Under the pieces are notes generated by a model. That model did no database searches, was not told the DNA's origin, and saw nothing but the letters and a program-made list of their open reading frames with translations. Made by a program: the position numbers and the translations under genes. 57,765 nucleotides of DNA from Bacteroidales bacterium (GTDB lineage Bacteria > Planctomycetota > Planctomycetia > Gemmatales > Gemmataceae), in contig JAIXLE010000166.1 in the NCBI GenBank assembly GCA_026931725.1, positions 1-57,765 of the forward strand. Reading direction: 5' to 3'. Below are positions 18,467 through 29,177 of the stretch, piece after piece. Every line of letters begins with the position of its first letter. Position 1 is the first letter of the stretch.

Positions 18467-19360
18467 TTATAGCAAGCCGTAAGCCGTGAGCGTTTGTCGC
18501 ACTCGCGATTCACCCGCTGAGTCGATGGGGCACATCGGCAGACGCATCTCACCCGTGCTTCGGCCCAAGAGTTTCATCGCACACTTCAAGGGAATCGGAT
18601 TGGTGGCAGCGCTGAGCATGTCCCGACAGAGCGGGAACAGTTTGCGGTGGCGGGCCTGCGCTTCCGCCAGATTGCCGGACGCGAATGCCGCGACCAGGGC
18701 CATCATGTCTTGTGGGACGATATTTCCCACGACGGAGACGACACCGCGACCGCCGATACTCATGAGCGGTAATGTCAAGCTGTCATCACCCGAAAGAATC
18801 GTCAAATCCGTGATGGCCGCGATTTGCGAGGCGGTGTCCAGTGAACCCGTGGCTTCTTTGACCGCAACGATGGTGGGGTACTGTTCCGCCAACCGGGCCA
18901 TGGTTTCCGGGAGAATCGCGGAGCCGGTGCGGCCAGGGATGTTGTACAGAACTTGGGGCAAATCGCACGCTTCGGCGATCGCGCCGAAATGGCGGAAATA
19001 CCCTTCTTGAGTCGGTTTATTGTAGTAGGGGCCAACCTGGAGGGTGCCATCCGCGCCCGCCTTTTTGGCCGCCTTGGTCATGCGGATGGCTTCCGCGGTG
19101 TTGTTGGAACCCGTTCCCGCCATGACTTTGATACGACCGCGGACCCGATCGCAGACGAAAGCGACAACCCGTTCATTCTCATCGTGCGTGAGGGTGGGTG
19201 ATTCCCCAGTGGTGCCACAGGGTGCGAGGCCGTGCGTTCCCTGTTCAACGTGCCAATCAACGAGCTTGCCCAGATCGTTCCAGTCGATTTCGCCGTTCTG
19301 GAATGGAGTGACCAAGGCAACCGTAACGCCGGCAAACTGTTCGCCGCGTGTGGCGGGCAT
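18467..19360 (-). CDS. dapA: 4-hydroxy-tetrahydrodipicolinate synthase
   Basis: Condenses pyruvate with aspartate semialdehyde in the diaminopimelate/lysine pathway, a cytoplasmic step that also feeds peptidoglycan synthesis. At 297 residues from [12 protein letters not shown] it matches the family length; GAGG precedes this ATG, and an ATG at 19372 is also possible. It has [18 protein letters not shown], the Tyr in LYNIPGRTG, the Schiff-base lysine in [10 protein letters not shown] (about residue 168), [12 protein letters not shown] and PIPLKCAM. It is divergent from the large TPR gene and ends at a strong terminator. Confidence 0.93.
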   Translation of the reverse strand: MPATRGEQFAGVTVALVTPFQNGEIDWNDLGKLVDWHVEQGTHGLAPCGTTGESPTLTHDENERVVAFVCDRVRGRIKVMAGTGSNNTAEAIRMTKAAKKAGADGTLQVGPYYNKPTQEGYFRHFGAIAEACDLPQVLYNIPGRTGSAILPETMARLAEQYPTIVAVKEATGSLDTASQIAAITDLTILSGDDSLTLPLMSIGGRGVVSVVGNIVPQDMMALVAAFASGNLAEAQARHRKLFPLCRDMLSAATNPIPLKCAMKLLGRSTGEMRLPMCPIDSAGESRVRQTLTAYGLL

Positions 19361-19569
19361 GTCGAACCTCATAAGCGGAGAAACGGGAATTCCACGAGGT
19401 ATTAGCGTAGCGGGTGAAGTCGATTGTGCCAAGTGTGTCGTTCCAGTTGCAGTTGACCCGACCTCCTCCGGTTTCATACGATGGGCGACTCTGCCGGAAT
19501 CCCGGGGCCGGATGGTCCGTACCGGGGGTGAGGAACCGCCCAGACTCCGGCACGCGCACGGATGCGAAC

Positions 19570-22500
19570 ATGCCAACCATCAACAAGTCTTTCCTCTTGA
19601 AACTGGTGCTGGCCTTTATTGCCGTGGCCGGAACGCTCTTTGCGGTCCACACGGTCCAGTCCGGTCGAATTCCTGATGCCCTCAAGCAGCAAGCCGAGCG
19701 AGCCGCGGAGAGCGGCAAAACCGATGTCGCCATCCGCTATATGCGGCAGTATCTGGAATTCCAACCCGAAGATGTCGATACCCGTGAACGGCTCGCCACA
19801 CTGATCCGCGAGCGGCCGGGTGGTTACGATGCCTCGGGTTTGCTCTTTCTGTATGATCGGATTTTGCGTGATGATCCCAGCCGGGAATCGGTTCGTCAGG
19901 AAGCGTTGACGCTGTGCCTGCGGATGGGCCGCTATTCTGATGCGGAAACCCACGCGGGGGAACTGTTACGCACTCACGAAACCGATGGCGCACTCTGGCA
20001 GAAGATCGCCGCGGCCCAAGCCGGTTTGCACAAAACTGAAGAGGCCCGCAAAAGCTACGAAGCCGCGATTCGCCATGACCCGAAGAACATCACCGCCTAT
20101 CAACGCTATGCCCAGTATCTCTGGCGGGATTTGAACCAGACCCCCGAAGCCAAGGCGATTCTCGATCGCCTTGTCGTGGAAGTGCCCGATCAGGTGGAAG
20201 CGTACCTGACCCGTGCGCGCTTTACTTTGTACGCATCCGAAACTGGGAATGCAACCGCCGACTTGAAGAAGGCATTGGAAGTCGCGCCAGATAACCTGGA
20301 TGCCTTGATGCTTTCGGCCGAGCAGTTGCAACGTCGACGAGAATTGACGCAAGCTCGCGATCATTTGGCGCAGGCGATCGAACGGCACCCCGATGACATT
20401 CGCCCGGTGCGGGCACTCGCTTGGTTGGAACTCAACCGGGGCAATCTGGGTGCGGCGGTGTCGGTGCTGGAAGCCGGGATGGATCGCATCGACGATAGTT
20501 TCGATCTGCTCGTTCCTCTGGCCGATTTGTTAGTGCAACTGGGCGAAACGGAACGCACCCAGCAGATCATCCGTAAACTGAAAACCCGCGATACCCGAGC
20601 CGCGCGGATGCAGATTCAGTATCTCCAGGCGCGTGTCGCCATGCGAGAACTGGATTGGCCCCAAGCGGCAACGATTTTGAGTCAACTCCGCACGGAAGCA
20701 GTGAGCTTCCCCGCATTGGAATCGCAGGCCAATCTGTTGTTGGCTTTGTGCTATCAGCGTCAGGGTGATGTCACGCAAGAACAGGAAACGCTCCGGCTCG
20801 TGCTGAACCGTGACCCGAATCACACGGCTGCTCGCGTGACATTGGCACAATCGTATCTGAATGAAGGCCGTGTTCCCGAAGCGATCCGGGAATACGAACA
20901 GGCAGTGCGCTCACCCTATGCCAATGGTTCGATTCATGCATCGCTTCTCCGTCTCAAGCTCGTGCAACTGCAAGTTCGTGGTGGCAAACGATCCGAATGG
21001 GACGCACTGGAGAAAGTCGCATCCGAACTTCATCGTGCGTTCAACCCTGCCGCGCCGGAACCTGTTCTGTTGCGAGCCGAGGTGGCCCAGGCACGCGGGG
21101 ATCTGCCCAAAGCCATTGAGATTCTCCGTACCGAGGCGACCCGCCGTCCGGGTGATGCTCGGATTTGGGCCGCTCTCGCCAACGCCAGCGCCGACCGGAG
21201 CGGGATTGCCCACGGACTCAGCGTCATTGACGAAGCTCAAGCGGCCGCTGGGGATGGTCCCGATCTGCGTTTGGCACGGGCGGACCTTTATGCTCGCAGC
21301 CCCGCTCGCCTCCGTCCCCTCGCTCCGCTTTCGGAACATACTGGCACTTGGCCGGATTCTGACCAGTTCAAGCTACTCTACGGATTGGCGGAAATTTATG
21401 ACCGTCTCGGTGACGATGCCGCCATGATTACCGTCTACAAGCAAGTCGTGGCACGCCGACCGGGTGACCTTTCCGTGTGGGAAACCGTGGCGGAACGGGC
21501 GATCCGCACAGGCGATCGTGCCACCTTTGACATGGCCCGCACCGCCATCGTGAAGCTCGACACGACCGGGAAAGCCGCCGCGTTGTGCGAGGCTTGGCAG
21601 GCACTCACCGAACGGAATACCGACAAGATTGCCCGTGCCACGCAAGCCCTGCAAAAGGCTTTCGGAACGATTCCCAACCGCGCGGAGGCGTGTGTCACGC
21701 TGGCGCGATTGCAGGCGGATTCTGACCCTGAATCGGCGCAGAAGTTGTTTGAACGCGCCCTGCTGCTCGAACCGACGCGGTTCGCTCCGGTGCAGGAGTA
21801 TCTTGCCTTCCTACTGACCCACCCTACGGATGAACGGCTGCCACGTCTGCTGTCGCGGTTGGTGCAGGATCATCGCTGGTCTGGCGAACCGTTCCGCCGG
21901 GTCATCAGTTCCACCACTCGGCTCGTTGCGGCCGACACGGCGAAGAAATTGCTGACATCCGTGCAAGGAGCCATCATCACGAAACCCGGCGGGTACGGAT
22001 GGCTCGGTGATCATTACCTGGCCGTGGGATTACCGACAGAAGCTCTGGCCTGCTATCAGCAAGCGATCGTATCTTCCCATGCCACCGCGGATGATTACTT
22101 CCGCCTCATTGTTCGTGCTACTGACATGGGACAGTCGGACTTGGTGGCTTCAACTTTGACTACGGCCCAAAAGAAGCTGGCTCCGAGTGATTATTTCGCG
22201 CTCGCCGCGGCCTATGCCGATGCGCCACGCACCCCGAAGAACTGGGCACCCGCTCTGGCATCCGCATCAGATCATCGGTTGTACGCGCAATCGCGGCTCG
22301 CGCTGAAGCTGTCCCGGTATCAGCGGACAGAAGCGATGGCTGTGCTGGAAGGGTTCCTCAAAACCGAAGGTACGCCCGCTTCCGATCAAGCCTGGGCTCG
22401 CCGTAACTTAGCGATGCTGTACGCCATTCGCGGCTCTGCGAAAGACCGTACCCAAGCGATGCAGTTGCTCGCCCAAGCGGGTGATTCCGTGGATGGCACC

Positions 22501-23772
22501 GCCGATGAGAAACGCGCCACCGCGGCGGTCCTCGCGGCTCTGTCTCGGTATCTGGATGGTGAGGAGCGGAAGTCTGCTCTCAGTCGTGCGTCCAAAGTGC
22601 TGGAACAACTGGTCCAGGAGACACAATCCGCCCGAGATGGCTTCCTGCTCGCTCAGATGTACCGCGCGACCGGCAATCGCAAGGCCAGCACCGCGATGAT
22701 GAATCAACTGCTGCAAGCAGACCCCCGGAACCTGGATTATCACCTTGTCGCGTTGGAAGAACTCACCGAGTTGGGGCAGATCGCCGAGGCGGAACCGTTC
22801 GCCCAGCGGTTGATCGCACTGTATCCGACGGAATTCCGTTCCGTGTCGGCTGTCGCTCGGTTTGAGTGCAAAGCCGGTCGACCTGATCGGGCGCTCAGTC
22901 TGGCCGAGGGTTACCTCCGCACGGCGGATGCCTCATCGGCCGACTTGCCAGCCAAATCCGCGCAGGTGGCGGAATTGTTGGATCAGTTGGCCCGCCTTCC
23001 GGGAATTCGCCGTACCGAAGCGGGACGCAAGATGGTGAATGCCGCGATCAAACGGTACGAAGATTTGATTCTGACCCGCCCCGAAGCCATTGTCGCGGCG
23101 GCGGGACTGTACGCGGCGGATGCTCGAACGGATGCTGGTTTTGCCCTGATTGCGAAGTACGGGAAACCGATGCCGCCACGTCTGAAAGCGGCTGCCGGGC
23201 TGGCGGCTCTGCGAACGGGTGGGGCTTCGCAGCGACAGTTTGAAACGGTTCGCGGCTGGCTCGATCAAGCATTGGCTGCCGAACCGCAATCTGTGCCGAT
23301 TCGACTGAATGAAGCCGAGTTCTTCGCACTGCAACAAAATTACACCGCTGCGGAGAAAGGTTATCTGAGCGTCCTGGAGACGGACCCGAAGAATGTCGTG
23401 GCGCTGAACAATCTGGCCTGGATTCTCGCACCACGGCCAGAATCTTCCGCACGGGCATTGGAATTGATCGACCGTGCCGTTGGGGAGGTCGGCTTAACCG
23501 GGGAACTGCTCGATACCCGAGCCCGTGTCCGCATCGCAGCCCGGCAATTTGAGTTAGCCGAGCGGGATTTGCAACAGGCACTCTCGCAGAAGAAAACACC
23601 CCTGCGCATGTTCCATCTGGCACTGGCGCGACAAACACAGTCGCCGCCGAAGGCCGACGAAGCAACGGATGCTTTCCGCAAAGCCAAAGATCGCGGACTC
23701 GAACCGACGAGCATTCACCCGGCAGATTTACCTACCTACCGAGTTCTGGATGCCAGTTCTCGGGTGAATTAA
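19570..23772 (+). CDS. Very large TPR-repeat protein with N-terminal membrane anchor
   Basis: About 1400 residues from the ATG at 19570. [30 protein letters not shown] is an uncleaved-signal-type anchor, so most of the protein should lie outside the inner membrane. Almost all the rest is tetratricopeptide-like helical repeats, for example [64 protein letters not shown] and [24 protein letters not shown]. No enzymatic domain is visible. Such proteins usually act as scaffolds for envelope complexes. A copy of the intergenic repeat abuts its stop. Confidence 0.88.
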   Translation: MPTINKSFLLKLVLAFIAVAGTLFAVHTVQSGRIPDALKQQAERAAESGKTDVAIRYMRQYLEFQPEDVDTRERLATLIRERPGGYDASGLLFLYDRILRDDPSRESVRQEALTLCLRMGRYSDAETHAGELLRTHETDGALWQKIAAAQAGLHKTEEARKSYEAAIRHDPKNITAYQRYAQYLWRDLNQTPEAKAILDRLVVEVPDQVEAYLTRARFTLYASETGNATADLKKALEVAPDNLDALMLSAEQLQRRRELTQARDHLAQAIERHPDDIRPVRALAWLELNRGNLGAAVSVLEAGMDRIDDSFDLLVPLADLLVQLGETERTQQIIRKLKTRDTRAARMQIQYLQARVAMRELDWPQAATILSQLRTEAVSFPALESQANLLLALCYQRQGDVTQEQETLRLVLNRDPNHTAARVTLAQSYLNEGRVPEAIREYEQAVRSPYANGSIHASLLRLKLVQLQVRGGKRSEWDALEKVASELHRAFNPAAPEPVLLRAEVAQARGDLPKAIEILRTEATRRPGDARIWAALANASADRSGIAHGLSVIDEAQAAAGDGPDLRLARADLYARSPARLRPLAPLSEHTGTWPDSDQFKLLYGLAEIYDRLGDDAAMITVYKQVVARRPGDLSVWETVAERAIRTGDRATFDMARTAIVKLDTTGKAAALCEAWQALTERNTDKIARATQALQKAFGTIPNRAEACVTLARLQADSDPESAQKLFERALLLEPTRFAPVQEYLAFLLTHPTDERLPRLLSRLVQDHRWSGEPFRRVISSTTRLVAADTAKKLLTSVQGAIITKPGGYGWLGDHYLAVGLPTEALACYQQAIVSSHATADDYFRLIVRATDMGQSDLVASTLTTAQKKLAPSDYFALAAAYADAPRTPKNWAPALASASDHRLYAQSRLALKLSRYQRTEAMAVLEGFLKTEGTPASDQAWARRNLAMLYAIRGSAKDRTQAMQLLAQAGDSVDGTADEKRATAAVLAALSRYLDGEERKSALSRASKVLEQLVQETQSARDGFLLAQMYRATGNRKASTAMMNQLLQADPRNLDYHLVALEELTELGQIAEAEPFAQRLIALYPTEFRSVSAVARFECKAGRPDRALSLAEGYLRTADASSADLPAKSAQVAELLDQLARLPGIRRTEAGRKMVNAAIKRYEDLILTRPEAIVAAAGLYAADARTDAGFALIAKYGKPMPPRLKAAAGLAALRTGGASQRQFETVRGWLDQALAAEPQSVPIRLNEAEFFALQQNYTAAEKGYLSVLETDPKNVVALNNLAWILAPRPESSARALELIDRAVGEVGLTGELLDTRARVRIAARQFELAERDLQQALSQKKTPLRMFHLALARQTQSPPKADEATDAFRKAKDRGLEPTSIHPADLPTYRVLDASSRVN

Positions 23773-23902
23773 GCACAGCACGGGGAACCCGGTTCAGTAG
23801 GGTCAAATCGACTGAACCGGGGACGATAGTCTCTGGTTGTCCGGTTGTCGGTTGCCCGACCAGCGGGGATCTTGAGACACCTACATCGGGTTTGTGTATG
23901 AG
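23770..23902 (-). repeat. Interspersed intergenic repeat, copy B (reverse orientation)
   Basis: Read on the minus strand it begins CTCATACACAAACCCGAT, then GGTGTCTCAAGATC, matching copies A and C. The core is degenerate and longer, with a second GACAACC-type stretch, but keeps GTCCCCGGTTCAGT. A distinctive hairpin pairs CCCGGTTCAGT (23788-23798) with ACTGAACCGGG (23811-23821). It directly follows the TPR gene stop, so it could also terminate that transcript. Confidence 0.75.
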
Positions 23903-24079
23903 TTGACCTGGCCACGTCGCAATTCCGCTTCCGTTGCTCCTCCAGAACGGTCGTCATGTCTTAACGGTCATCACGTCTTGTTGCGGGAAACTTTGTGGTG
24001 GGTGACATCCTCATTCCCCGTGATGCTCTCGTAAAATTGGAAGGGAGCGCCAAAACTCTCTCTCGGAGCGAGATACACG
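23773..24079. other. 307-bp gene-free stretch holding repeat copy B and the next gene's leader
   Basis: The first 130 bp are repeat copy B. The remaining 177 bp (about 23903-24079) precede the ornithine cyclodeaminase gene and must hold its promoter; I see no convincing operator or small gene there. Confidence 0.6.
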
Positions 24080-25321
24080 ATGTCCACTCAACATACCGTT
24101 ATTGAACATGTCGAAATGTCCGGTCACATCCTGGACTCCTTGTTGTTGCCCAAGGTGCTGGATGCGATTCTCTCACGCGGTGCCGAGTACAAGATCGACC
24201 ATTTTGATGTCGGACGCAAACAGACCGACCCCAGTCATGTGCGGATCGAAATTCAAGCCCCCACACCCGCCATCCTGGAAGCGATTCTCGCGGACATACA
24301 CGCACACGGTGCCGTGCCGAATCATGTGGCGGATTGCACAACGGTCCCCGCGGATCGTGCCGGGGCGTTCCCCGATGGTTTTTACTGTTCCACGAACTTT
24401 CGCACGGAAGTTCATTGCGGTGGAGAGTGGCTCAGCGTTGCCGATCAGGAGATGGATTGCGGCATCGTCATCGACTTCAACGCGCGCACGGCCCGTTGTC
24501 TACCCATGACCGAAGTGCAGATTGGCGATGCCGTGGTCGTGGGGCGTACCGGAATCCGCGTATTCCCGAACGAGCGGGACACACCACACAAAGGAGATCT
24601 GTTCGAGTTCATGTCGAGTCCGGTTTCCAGTGAACGCCCCAAAGCCGTCAGTGTGCGTGAAGTCGCCCAAGCGATTCGACGGACGCGGGCAGCCGGGGAA
24701 AACGTGATTGCCGTGCTGGGGCCAGCCGTGGTTCACACGGGTGGCGGTGAATTTGTCGCCCAAATGATCCGAGATGGGCACATCAACATCCTGTTTGCAG
24801 GCAATGCTCTGGCCACACACGATATCGAACAATCGTTTTATGGAACGAGTCTCGGTGTCAATCTGCAACACGGTTTACCATGTGATGAAGGGCACGAGCA
24901 TCACCTGCGGACGATCAACACGATTCGTCGCCTGGGGGGAATTCGAGCCGCCGTGGAGGCCGGGCGGTTACAATCCGGGATCATGTACGAATGCGTCCGA
25001 GCGAACATTCCGTTTGTACTCTGCGGCAGCATCCGCGATGATGGCCCTCTGCCCGATGTGATTACCGATATTCTCAAAGCGCAAACCGCGATGCGACACT
25101 ACATTCCCGGTTCTGGGTTTTGTCTGATGGTTGCCACGACATTACACAGTATCGCCGTTGGCAACCTGCTGCCAGCATCAGTGCGGGTCGCTTGTGTGGA
25201 CATCAACCCTGCCACGGTCACGAAGTTGATGGATCGCGGCAGCACTCAGACAGTCGGCATTGTGTCGGATGCGGAACCGTTCCTGGCCGGGCTCGTTGCC
25301 GAACTGGCTCGCTCAGAGTAA
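24080..25321 (+). CDS. Archaeal-type ornithine cyclodeaminase (TIGR00300, LOR/SDH-domain family)
   Basis: A 413-residue protein starting MSTQHTVIEHVEMSGHILDS. It matches the TIGR00300 family through FPDGFYCSTNFRTEVHCGGEW, VADQEMDCGIVID, VGPAVVHTGGG-type AVLGPAVVHTGGGEFVAQMI, NILFAGNALATHDIEQSFYG TSLG and the nucleotide-binding C-terminal half ending CVDINPATVTKLMDRGSTQTVG. Characterised relatives convert ornithine to proline with NAD; in cyanobacteria the same domain is fused behind an arginine dihydrolase. Here it stands alone, without the guanidino-modifying domain. A PmoA-family gene follows after 43 bp. Confidence 0.82.
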   Translation: MSTQHTVIEHVEMSGHILDSLLLPKVLDAILSRGAEYKIDHFDVGRKQTDPSHVRIEIQAPTPAILEAILADIHAHGAVPNHVADCTTVPADRAGAFPDGFYCSTNFRTEVHCGGEWLSVADQEMDCGIVIDFNARTARCLPMTEVQIGDAVVVGRTGIRVFPNERDTPHKGDLFEFMSSPVSSERPKAVSVREVAQAIRRTRAAGENVIAVLGPAVVHTGGGEFVAQMIRDGHINILFAGNALATHDIEQSFYGTSLGVNLQHGLPCDEGHEHHLRTINTIRRLGGIRAAVEAGRLQSGIMYECVRANIPFVLCGSIRDDGPLPDVITDILKAQTAMRHYIPGSGFCLMVATTLHSIAVGNLLPASVRVACVDINPATVTKLMDRGSTQTVGIVSDAEPFLAGLVAELARSE

Positions 25322-25364
25322 TCACCAACTATCAGCGGGTATTTTCCTGCTCTGGAGTCGCACC

Positions 25365-26279
25365 ATGCCTCATCCTCGTTGTGTACTCTTGCCGTTGCCC
25401 GATCACCAGATCGCGGCGGAAATCGATGGGGTGGAACGTCTCCGCTGGCATTTTGGGCCGCAGTACCCGCGACCATTCTTCTATCCGTTTCTCGGTCCCG
25501 CGTCGGGCCGCTCGCTCACGCGGATGGGGCACCCTGGGGCACAAAATCACGATCATCACCGTTCGATCTGGTTCGCGCATGCCAAGGCGTTTGGGATCGA
25601 CTTCTGGAGCGAGAATACAAAAGCACGCATCGAACAGCCTTTCTGGTTCGCTCTGGAAGACGGGGATGATGAAGCCATCTTAGCAGTACGGCTCCACTGG
25701 AAAGACGGGCATGATCCGAAACCGCTCGTCGAACAGGATCTCCTCGCCGCGATCCGCCCCGGACCCGAGAAAGAAACCTTTCTGGAAATTCACACGACAT
25801 TTCGGCCCGTCTCCGAACAGTTCGAGTTCCAGAAATCGAACTTCGGTTTGTTTGCGGTGCGGGTCGCCAAGCCGATTTCGGGCTTCTTTGGCGGCGGTAC
25901 CCTCACGAGCAGCACCGGAGCCGTGGGAGAACCGGACATTTTTGGCAAACCGGCCCGTTGGATGGACTACAGCGGTGAACAACCCGGCAGCCATCGGGAA
26001 GGGATCACCTATTACGATCACCCATCCAATCCTGGCCATCCGAGTTCCTGGCATGTTCGGGAAGATGGTTGGATGTGTGCCTCCGTGTGTATGCAGAACG
26101 GGCGGACCACGACGCGGAGGGAACCGCTCACGTTGCGGTATCTGCTACAGGCTCACGCGGGGACACTGGATCCGAAACGTGCCGAAACCGTGTTCACGGA
26201 GTTTGCCCAGCGACCGGGGCTCGAAGTGGTCAAGGCACCCACGAAAAACCGCCAGTACGGAGCTCGGCGGCTTTCGTGA
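25365..26279 (+). CDS. PmoA-family protein (DUF6807)
   Basis: A 304-residue protein from the ATG at 25365, which has CTGGAG upstream; the longer frame overlaps the previous gene and is less likely. The family hallmark is the region TRMGHPGAQNHDHHRSIWFAHA, followed by FWSEN, a beta-rich middle and YYDHPSNPGHPSSWHVREDGWMCAS. These proteins are often labelled methane-oxygenase PmoA in databases, but they are soluble and unrelated to particulate methane monooxygenase. A sugar-related role has been suggested because they often lie near sugar dehydrogenases. No signal peptide is seen. Confidence 0.82.
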   Translation: MPHPRCVLLPLPDHQIAAEIDGVERLRWHFGPQYPRPFFYPFLGPASGRSLTRMGHPGAQNHDHHRSIWFAHAKAFGIDFWSENTKARIEQPFWFALEDGDDEAILAVRLHWKDGHDPKPLVEQDLLAAIRPGPEKETFLEIHTTFRPVSEQFEFQKSNFGLFAVRVAKPISGFFGGGTLTSSTGAVGEPDIFGKPARWMDYSGEQPGSHREGITYYDHPSNPGHPSSWHVREDGWMCASVCMQNGRTTTRREPLTLRYLLQAHAGTLDPKRAETVFTEFAQRPGLEVVKAPTKNRQYGARRLS

Positions 26280-26354
26280 GATCAAAGGTTGAAGCGATCG
26301 TGATGTTTGTAAATAGTGCGATTGTGAAAAATCACGCAGGTATGATGGTGACTT

Positions 26355-27002
26355 TTACTGAGCGACTGCTTCCGCACGCAGGTTCTGGATCGTTTGCACG
26401 AGTTTCTGCCCAGTGGCCGCGTCGGGTGTGCCGTTGACTTTCAACCGTACCCGGCCATTGGTGTCAAAGATCACGAGGTTCGGCTCACCGGCCCGCAACC
26501 CGAACGCTTTTTCCATGACTCCCGCAAAATCCATTAGCACAACTGTTTCCGGGGCGGCCTTCTTAATGGAGGCTTTCACGAATTCTTGAACGACGTTCGG
26601 CACATTCGCGGCACACGCTACCGGCACGATCAGGACATCCGGGGAAGCCTGCCCCATGGGAACGCCGGGAAGCGGAGACACCGGCGCATTGCGTGCCTCG
26701 GCAGCGGGTTTCCCCTTGGCACTCGGGTGAAACAGGACATGCAGTTGCTCACCATAACCCCGGCACAGGTCCGTGCCTTTCCGATCGCCATACACGAGCA
26801 CCACGACACGGCCTCGCATGGCGGATAGTTTCTGTTCCCGTCCGAACTGATCTTCCAACGTCAATTCCACCGTATTTGTCGTGGCCGGTGTCACGGCGGC
26901 CGCGGGCACGACTGCCGGTGTTGGGGTTTGCGCTTGTGTGGGCATCCCCAGAAGCGGGAGAGCCATCGTGGACCACAGAAAGCGAACCGGATTCCGAATC
27001 AT
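26355..27002 (-). CDS. Exported thioredoxin-fold-like protein coupled to an ABC exporter
   Basis: A 215-residue protein from MIRNPVRFLWSTMALPLLGM, with a signal peptide ending near TQAQ. After an Ala/Pro/Thr-rich linker, VELTLEDQFGREQKLSAMRGRVVVLVYGDRKGTDLC and the C-terminal VLMDFAGVMEKAFGLRAGEPNLVIFDTNGRVRLKVNG have the strand-helix pattern and AhpC/TlpA-like wording of a thioredoxin fold. There is no CxxC pair, so redox catalysis is doubtful. Its ATG overlaps the stop of the upstream ABC permease (ATGA), which implies translational coupling. Confidence 0.75.
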   Translation of the reverse strand: MIRNPVRFLWSTMALPLLGMPTQAQTPTPAVVPAAAVTPATTNTVELTLEDQFGREQKLSAMRGRVVVLVYGDRKGTDLCRGYGEQLHVLFHPSAKGKPAAEARNAPVSPLPGVPMGQASPDVLIVPVACAANVPNVVQEFVKASIKKAAPETVVLMDFAGVMEKAFGLRAGEPNLVIFDTNGRVRLKVNGTPDAATGQKLVQTIQNLRAEAVAQ

Positions 27003-28186
27003 GCCAATCCGCGCCGTCGGCGCGCCTCTGAGGAAACCAATCGGGCCACGGCAATTCCGAGGAACACCGCCGTGAACGCCGCAATCATTCCGATATTGGG
27101 CAAGGTGGCGAGTAGCCCACGTCCTTGCCAGGTCACATGGTCCAAACCGCTCATCGCCCAGGTGGTCGGCAGTGACAACGCGATGTCTCGCGCCCAACTG
27201 GGTAGCACGAATGAAGGTAGCCACAGACCGCCCAACATCGATACCCCGAGAATCACGAGTATGCAGATGCTGCGAGCGCGGGCTTCGGTGCCGCCAATCG
27301 CGGATACCAGCAACCCTGTCGCGGCGGCTAGCCCGCTTACGCTGATCGCCAACAGGACGAACCCCGTCAGAGAACCGCTGATACGCACATCGAACACGAG
27401 ATAGCCGAACAAGAAGGTGGCCAATACCTGCAACAGGGCGATGAATGAAGTGGAAAGCGCCTTCCCCGCCAGGACAGCCCAAAGTGGCACGGGAGCCGCC
27501 CGCATGCGTAACCACAGGCTGCGTTGCCGCTCCCGCAAGAGGAGTAAGCCGCTTTCCATGCCCCAGAACAGGAGATATTGCAGCGTCATTCCTGAGAAGC
27601 TGTGAGAATAGGAGTTGAAGTGAGCATGAACCGAATCCGTCAGCGGTACAGCGGTCACGGCGAACGGAAGCGAGACGGCCTTGTCCCCGTGAGGCAGGAA
27701 CGGAGCCAGTTGCGTACGCGCAATCCGTTGCATCAAGACTTCGGAAACAACTCCTTCCGCCCACTGTCCTTCGCTCTGGGCTAGGGGATTGTGCAGGATT
27801 TCGATGGTGGGGCGTTCCTCTCGGGAGGCACCCGGCTTCCAGGTGGCCAGTGATTCCAGGCGATCCGGCAACAAAACCGCGACTCCTGGCAGCCGATCAC
27901 CCACCCGATGCTTCGCTTGTTCGCGGGTCACAACTTCGGCTTCGAGCCGCGGACTGGCTAACAGGTCCGCGACAATTTGCCGGGTGAACGGCCCATCCGA
28001 TTGCGTCACGACCAAGAGTTGCAGTTGAGGTGCCCCCGCGCTACCGGGAGCTTTGTGGAAGATGAGCCCAAAGGCGGAAGCCAGCACAATCGGCACGCTG
28101 AAACAGAGAATCGCCGCTCGACGATCCGCGACAAATAACCGCCAGTCCTTTGCGGCAAGTGCGAATATGAGAGTCAGATATTTCAT
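26999..28186 (-). CDS. ABC-2 type transporter permease
   Basis: A 395-residue permease from MKYLTLIFALAAKDWRLFVAD. There is one N-terminal membrane span (AAILCFSVPIVLASAFGLIF), a large extracytoplasmic domain and five C-terminal spans, including FIALLQVLATFLFGYLVF, GFVLLAISVSGLAAATGLLV and ICILVILGVSMLGGLWLPS. This is the layout of ABC-2/YhgE-type exporters. It lies 7 bp after the ATPase gene and overlaps the next gene by ATGA, so all three belong to one operon. The exported substrate is unknown. Confidence 0.88.
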   Translation of the reverse strand: MKYLTLIFALAAKDWRLFVADRRAAILCFSVPIVLASAFGLIFHKAPGSAGAPQLQLLVVTQSDGPFTRQIVADLLASPRLEAEVVTREQAKHRVGDRLPGVAVLLPDRLESLATWKPGASREERPTIEILHNPLAQSEGQWAEGVVSEVLMQRIARTQLAPFLPHGDKAVSLPFAVTAVPLTDSVHAHFNSYSHSFSGMTLQYLLFWGMESGLLLLRERQRSLWLRMRAAPVPLWAVLAGKALSTSFIALLQVLATFLFGYLVFDVRISGSLTGFVLLAISVSGLAAATGLLVSAIGGTEARARSICILVILGVSMLGGLWLPSFVLPSWARDIALSLPTTWAMSGLDHVTWQGRGLLATLPNIGMIAAFTAVFLGIAVARLVSSEARRRRGLA

Positions 28187-28193
28187 GTGGGCA

Positions 28194-29177
28194 TCATGTC
28201 CTGTGATTTCCGGCGGTTCCACCGGCTTCCGCCGGGGTGGCTTCCCCATCGGGTCGATGGAGCAGATGATCCAATCGGCCGGGTGGCGTTCGGAACGATT
28301 CGAGAATGATCCCTTCCGCCAATACCCGCGCGATCGCCCGACCGAGTGCAACCTGATCGGCCGCGGCGAGGCGGAGTCGGCGGCCCGTCACTTCGATTTC
28401 CACAGTCGGCCCGATCTTGTGGCGTAACGCTTTTATGAAGAAGCGAGGCAATGTCTCACGCATGTGGGCGTAGATAATGGACCGCCCGGCGGGTTGATGT
28501 CGGATCAAATCGCTCGCCTTGCCGCAGGCCGCCATCCGCCCGTGTTCGAGAACCACAATGCGATCGCAGCCATGTTCGGCTTCATCGAGATGGTGTGTGG
28601 TTAGCAGGATTGCATGACCAGCTTCGCGGAGTTCGTGCAAGTCCGCGAACAAGGCATCCCGGCTGGCGGGATCGAGCGCCGCCGTGGGTTCATCCAATAA
28701 CAACACACTCGGATTATGAAGCAAGGCACAGGCCAGATTCAGACGCTGTTTCATGCCGCCGGAGAAGCGGCTGACACGATCCCGAGCGCGGTCGGTCAAC
28801 CGGGAGCGTGTCAGAGCCGCATCCACACGATGTTGGAGTTGGCAACCTGTTAGACCGTACAGACGACCAAAGAATAGCAGATTCGCTTCCGCGCTCAATT
28901 CTTCGTACAGTGCAGGTTCTTGGGGCACGAGGCCAACATGGGCTGCATAACCTTCGGGGTCGTCGACACGGTTGATTCCGGCAATCGCCACCGTGCCGAT
29001 GAAGGGATCGAGTACCCCGGCCGCGACGGCGAGTGTCGAACTTTTGCCAGAGCCATTTGGCCCCAGCAGTCCCACAATCTCGCCACGATGGACGGCTAAA
29101 CTCAACCCATCTACGGCGGTTTGGGAACCGTAGCGAACGTGAATATCTGTGAGTGCTAAAGCTACGGGCACGGTCAT
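28194..29177 (-). CDS. ABC transporter ATP-binding protein
   Basis: A 327-residue cytoplasmic ATPase. Its motifs are intact: Walker A GLLGPNGSGKSS, a Q-loop in LVPQEPALYEELSA, signature SRFSGGMKQRLN, Walker B VLLLDEPTAALDP and H-loop LTTHHLDEAEHGCD. A C-terminal extension of roughly 100 residues (IYAHMRETLPRFFIKALRHKI, GPTVEIEVTGRRL) is usual for ATPases paired with ABC-2 permeases. It is the first gene of the exporter operon at 26355-29177. The 257 bp upstream carry no recognisable gene. Confidence 0.95.
   Translation of the reverse strand: MTVPVALALTDIHVRYGSQTAVDGLSLAVHRGEIVGLLGPNGSGKSSTLAVAAGVLDPFIGTVAIAGINRVDDPEGYAAHVGLVPQEPALYEELSAEANLLFFGRLYGLTGCQLQHRVDAALTRSRLTDRARDRVSRFSGGMKQRLNLACALLHNPSVLLLDEPTAALDPASRDALFADLHELREAGHAILLTTHHLDEAEHGCDRIVVLEHGRMAACGKASDLIRHQPAGRSIIYAHMRETLPRFFIKALRHKIGPTVEIEVTGRRLRLAAADQVALGRAIARVLAEGIILESFRTPPGRLDHLLHRPDGEATPAEAGGTAGNHRT

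Noticed and set aside
25365..26279. Particulate methane monooxygenase subunit, from the family name PmoA
   Set aside because: The protein is soluble with no membrane spans and matches DUF6807; the name is a database artefact.
27003..27764. Long N-terminal extension of the thioredoxin-like gene (open frame back to 27764)
   Set aside because: It lies in another frame inside the ABC permease gene and is Arg/Ser-rich shadow sequence; the signal peptide at 27002 marks the real start.
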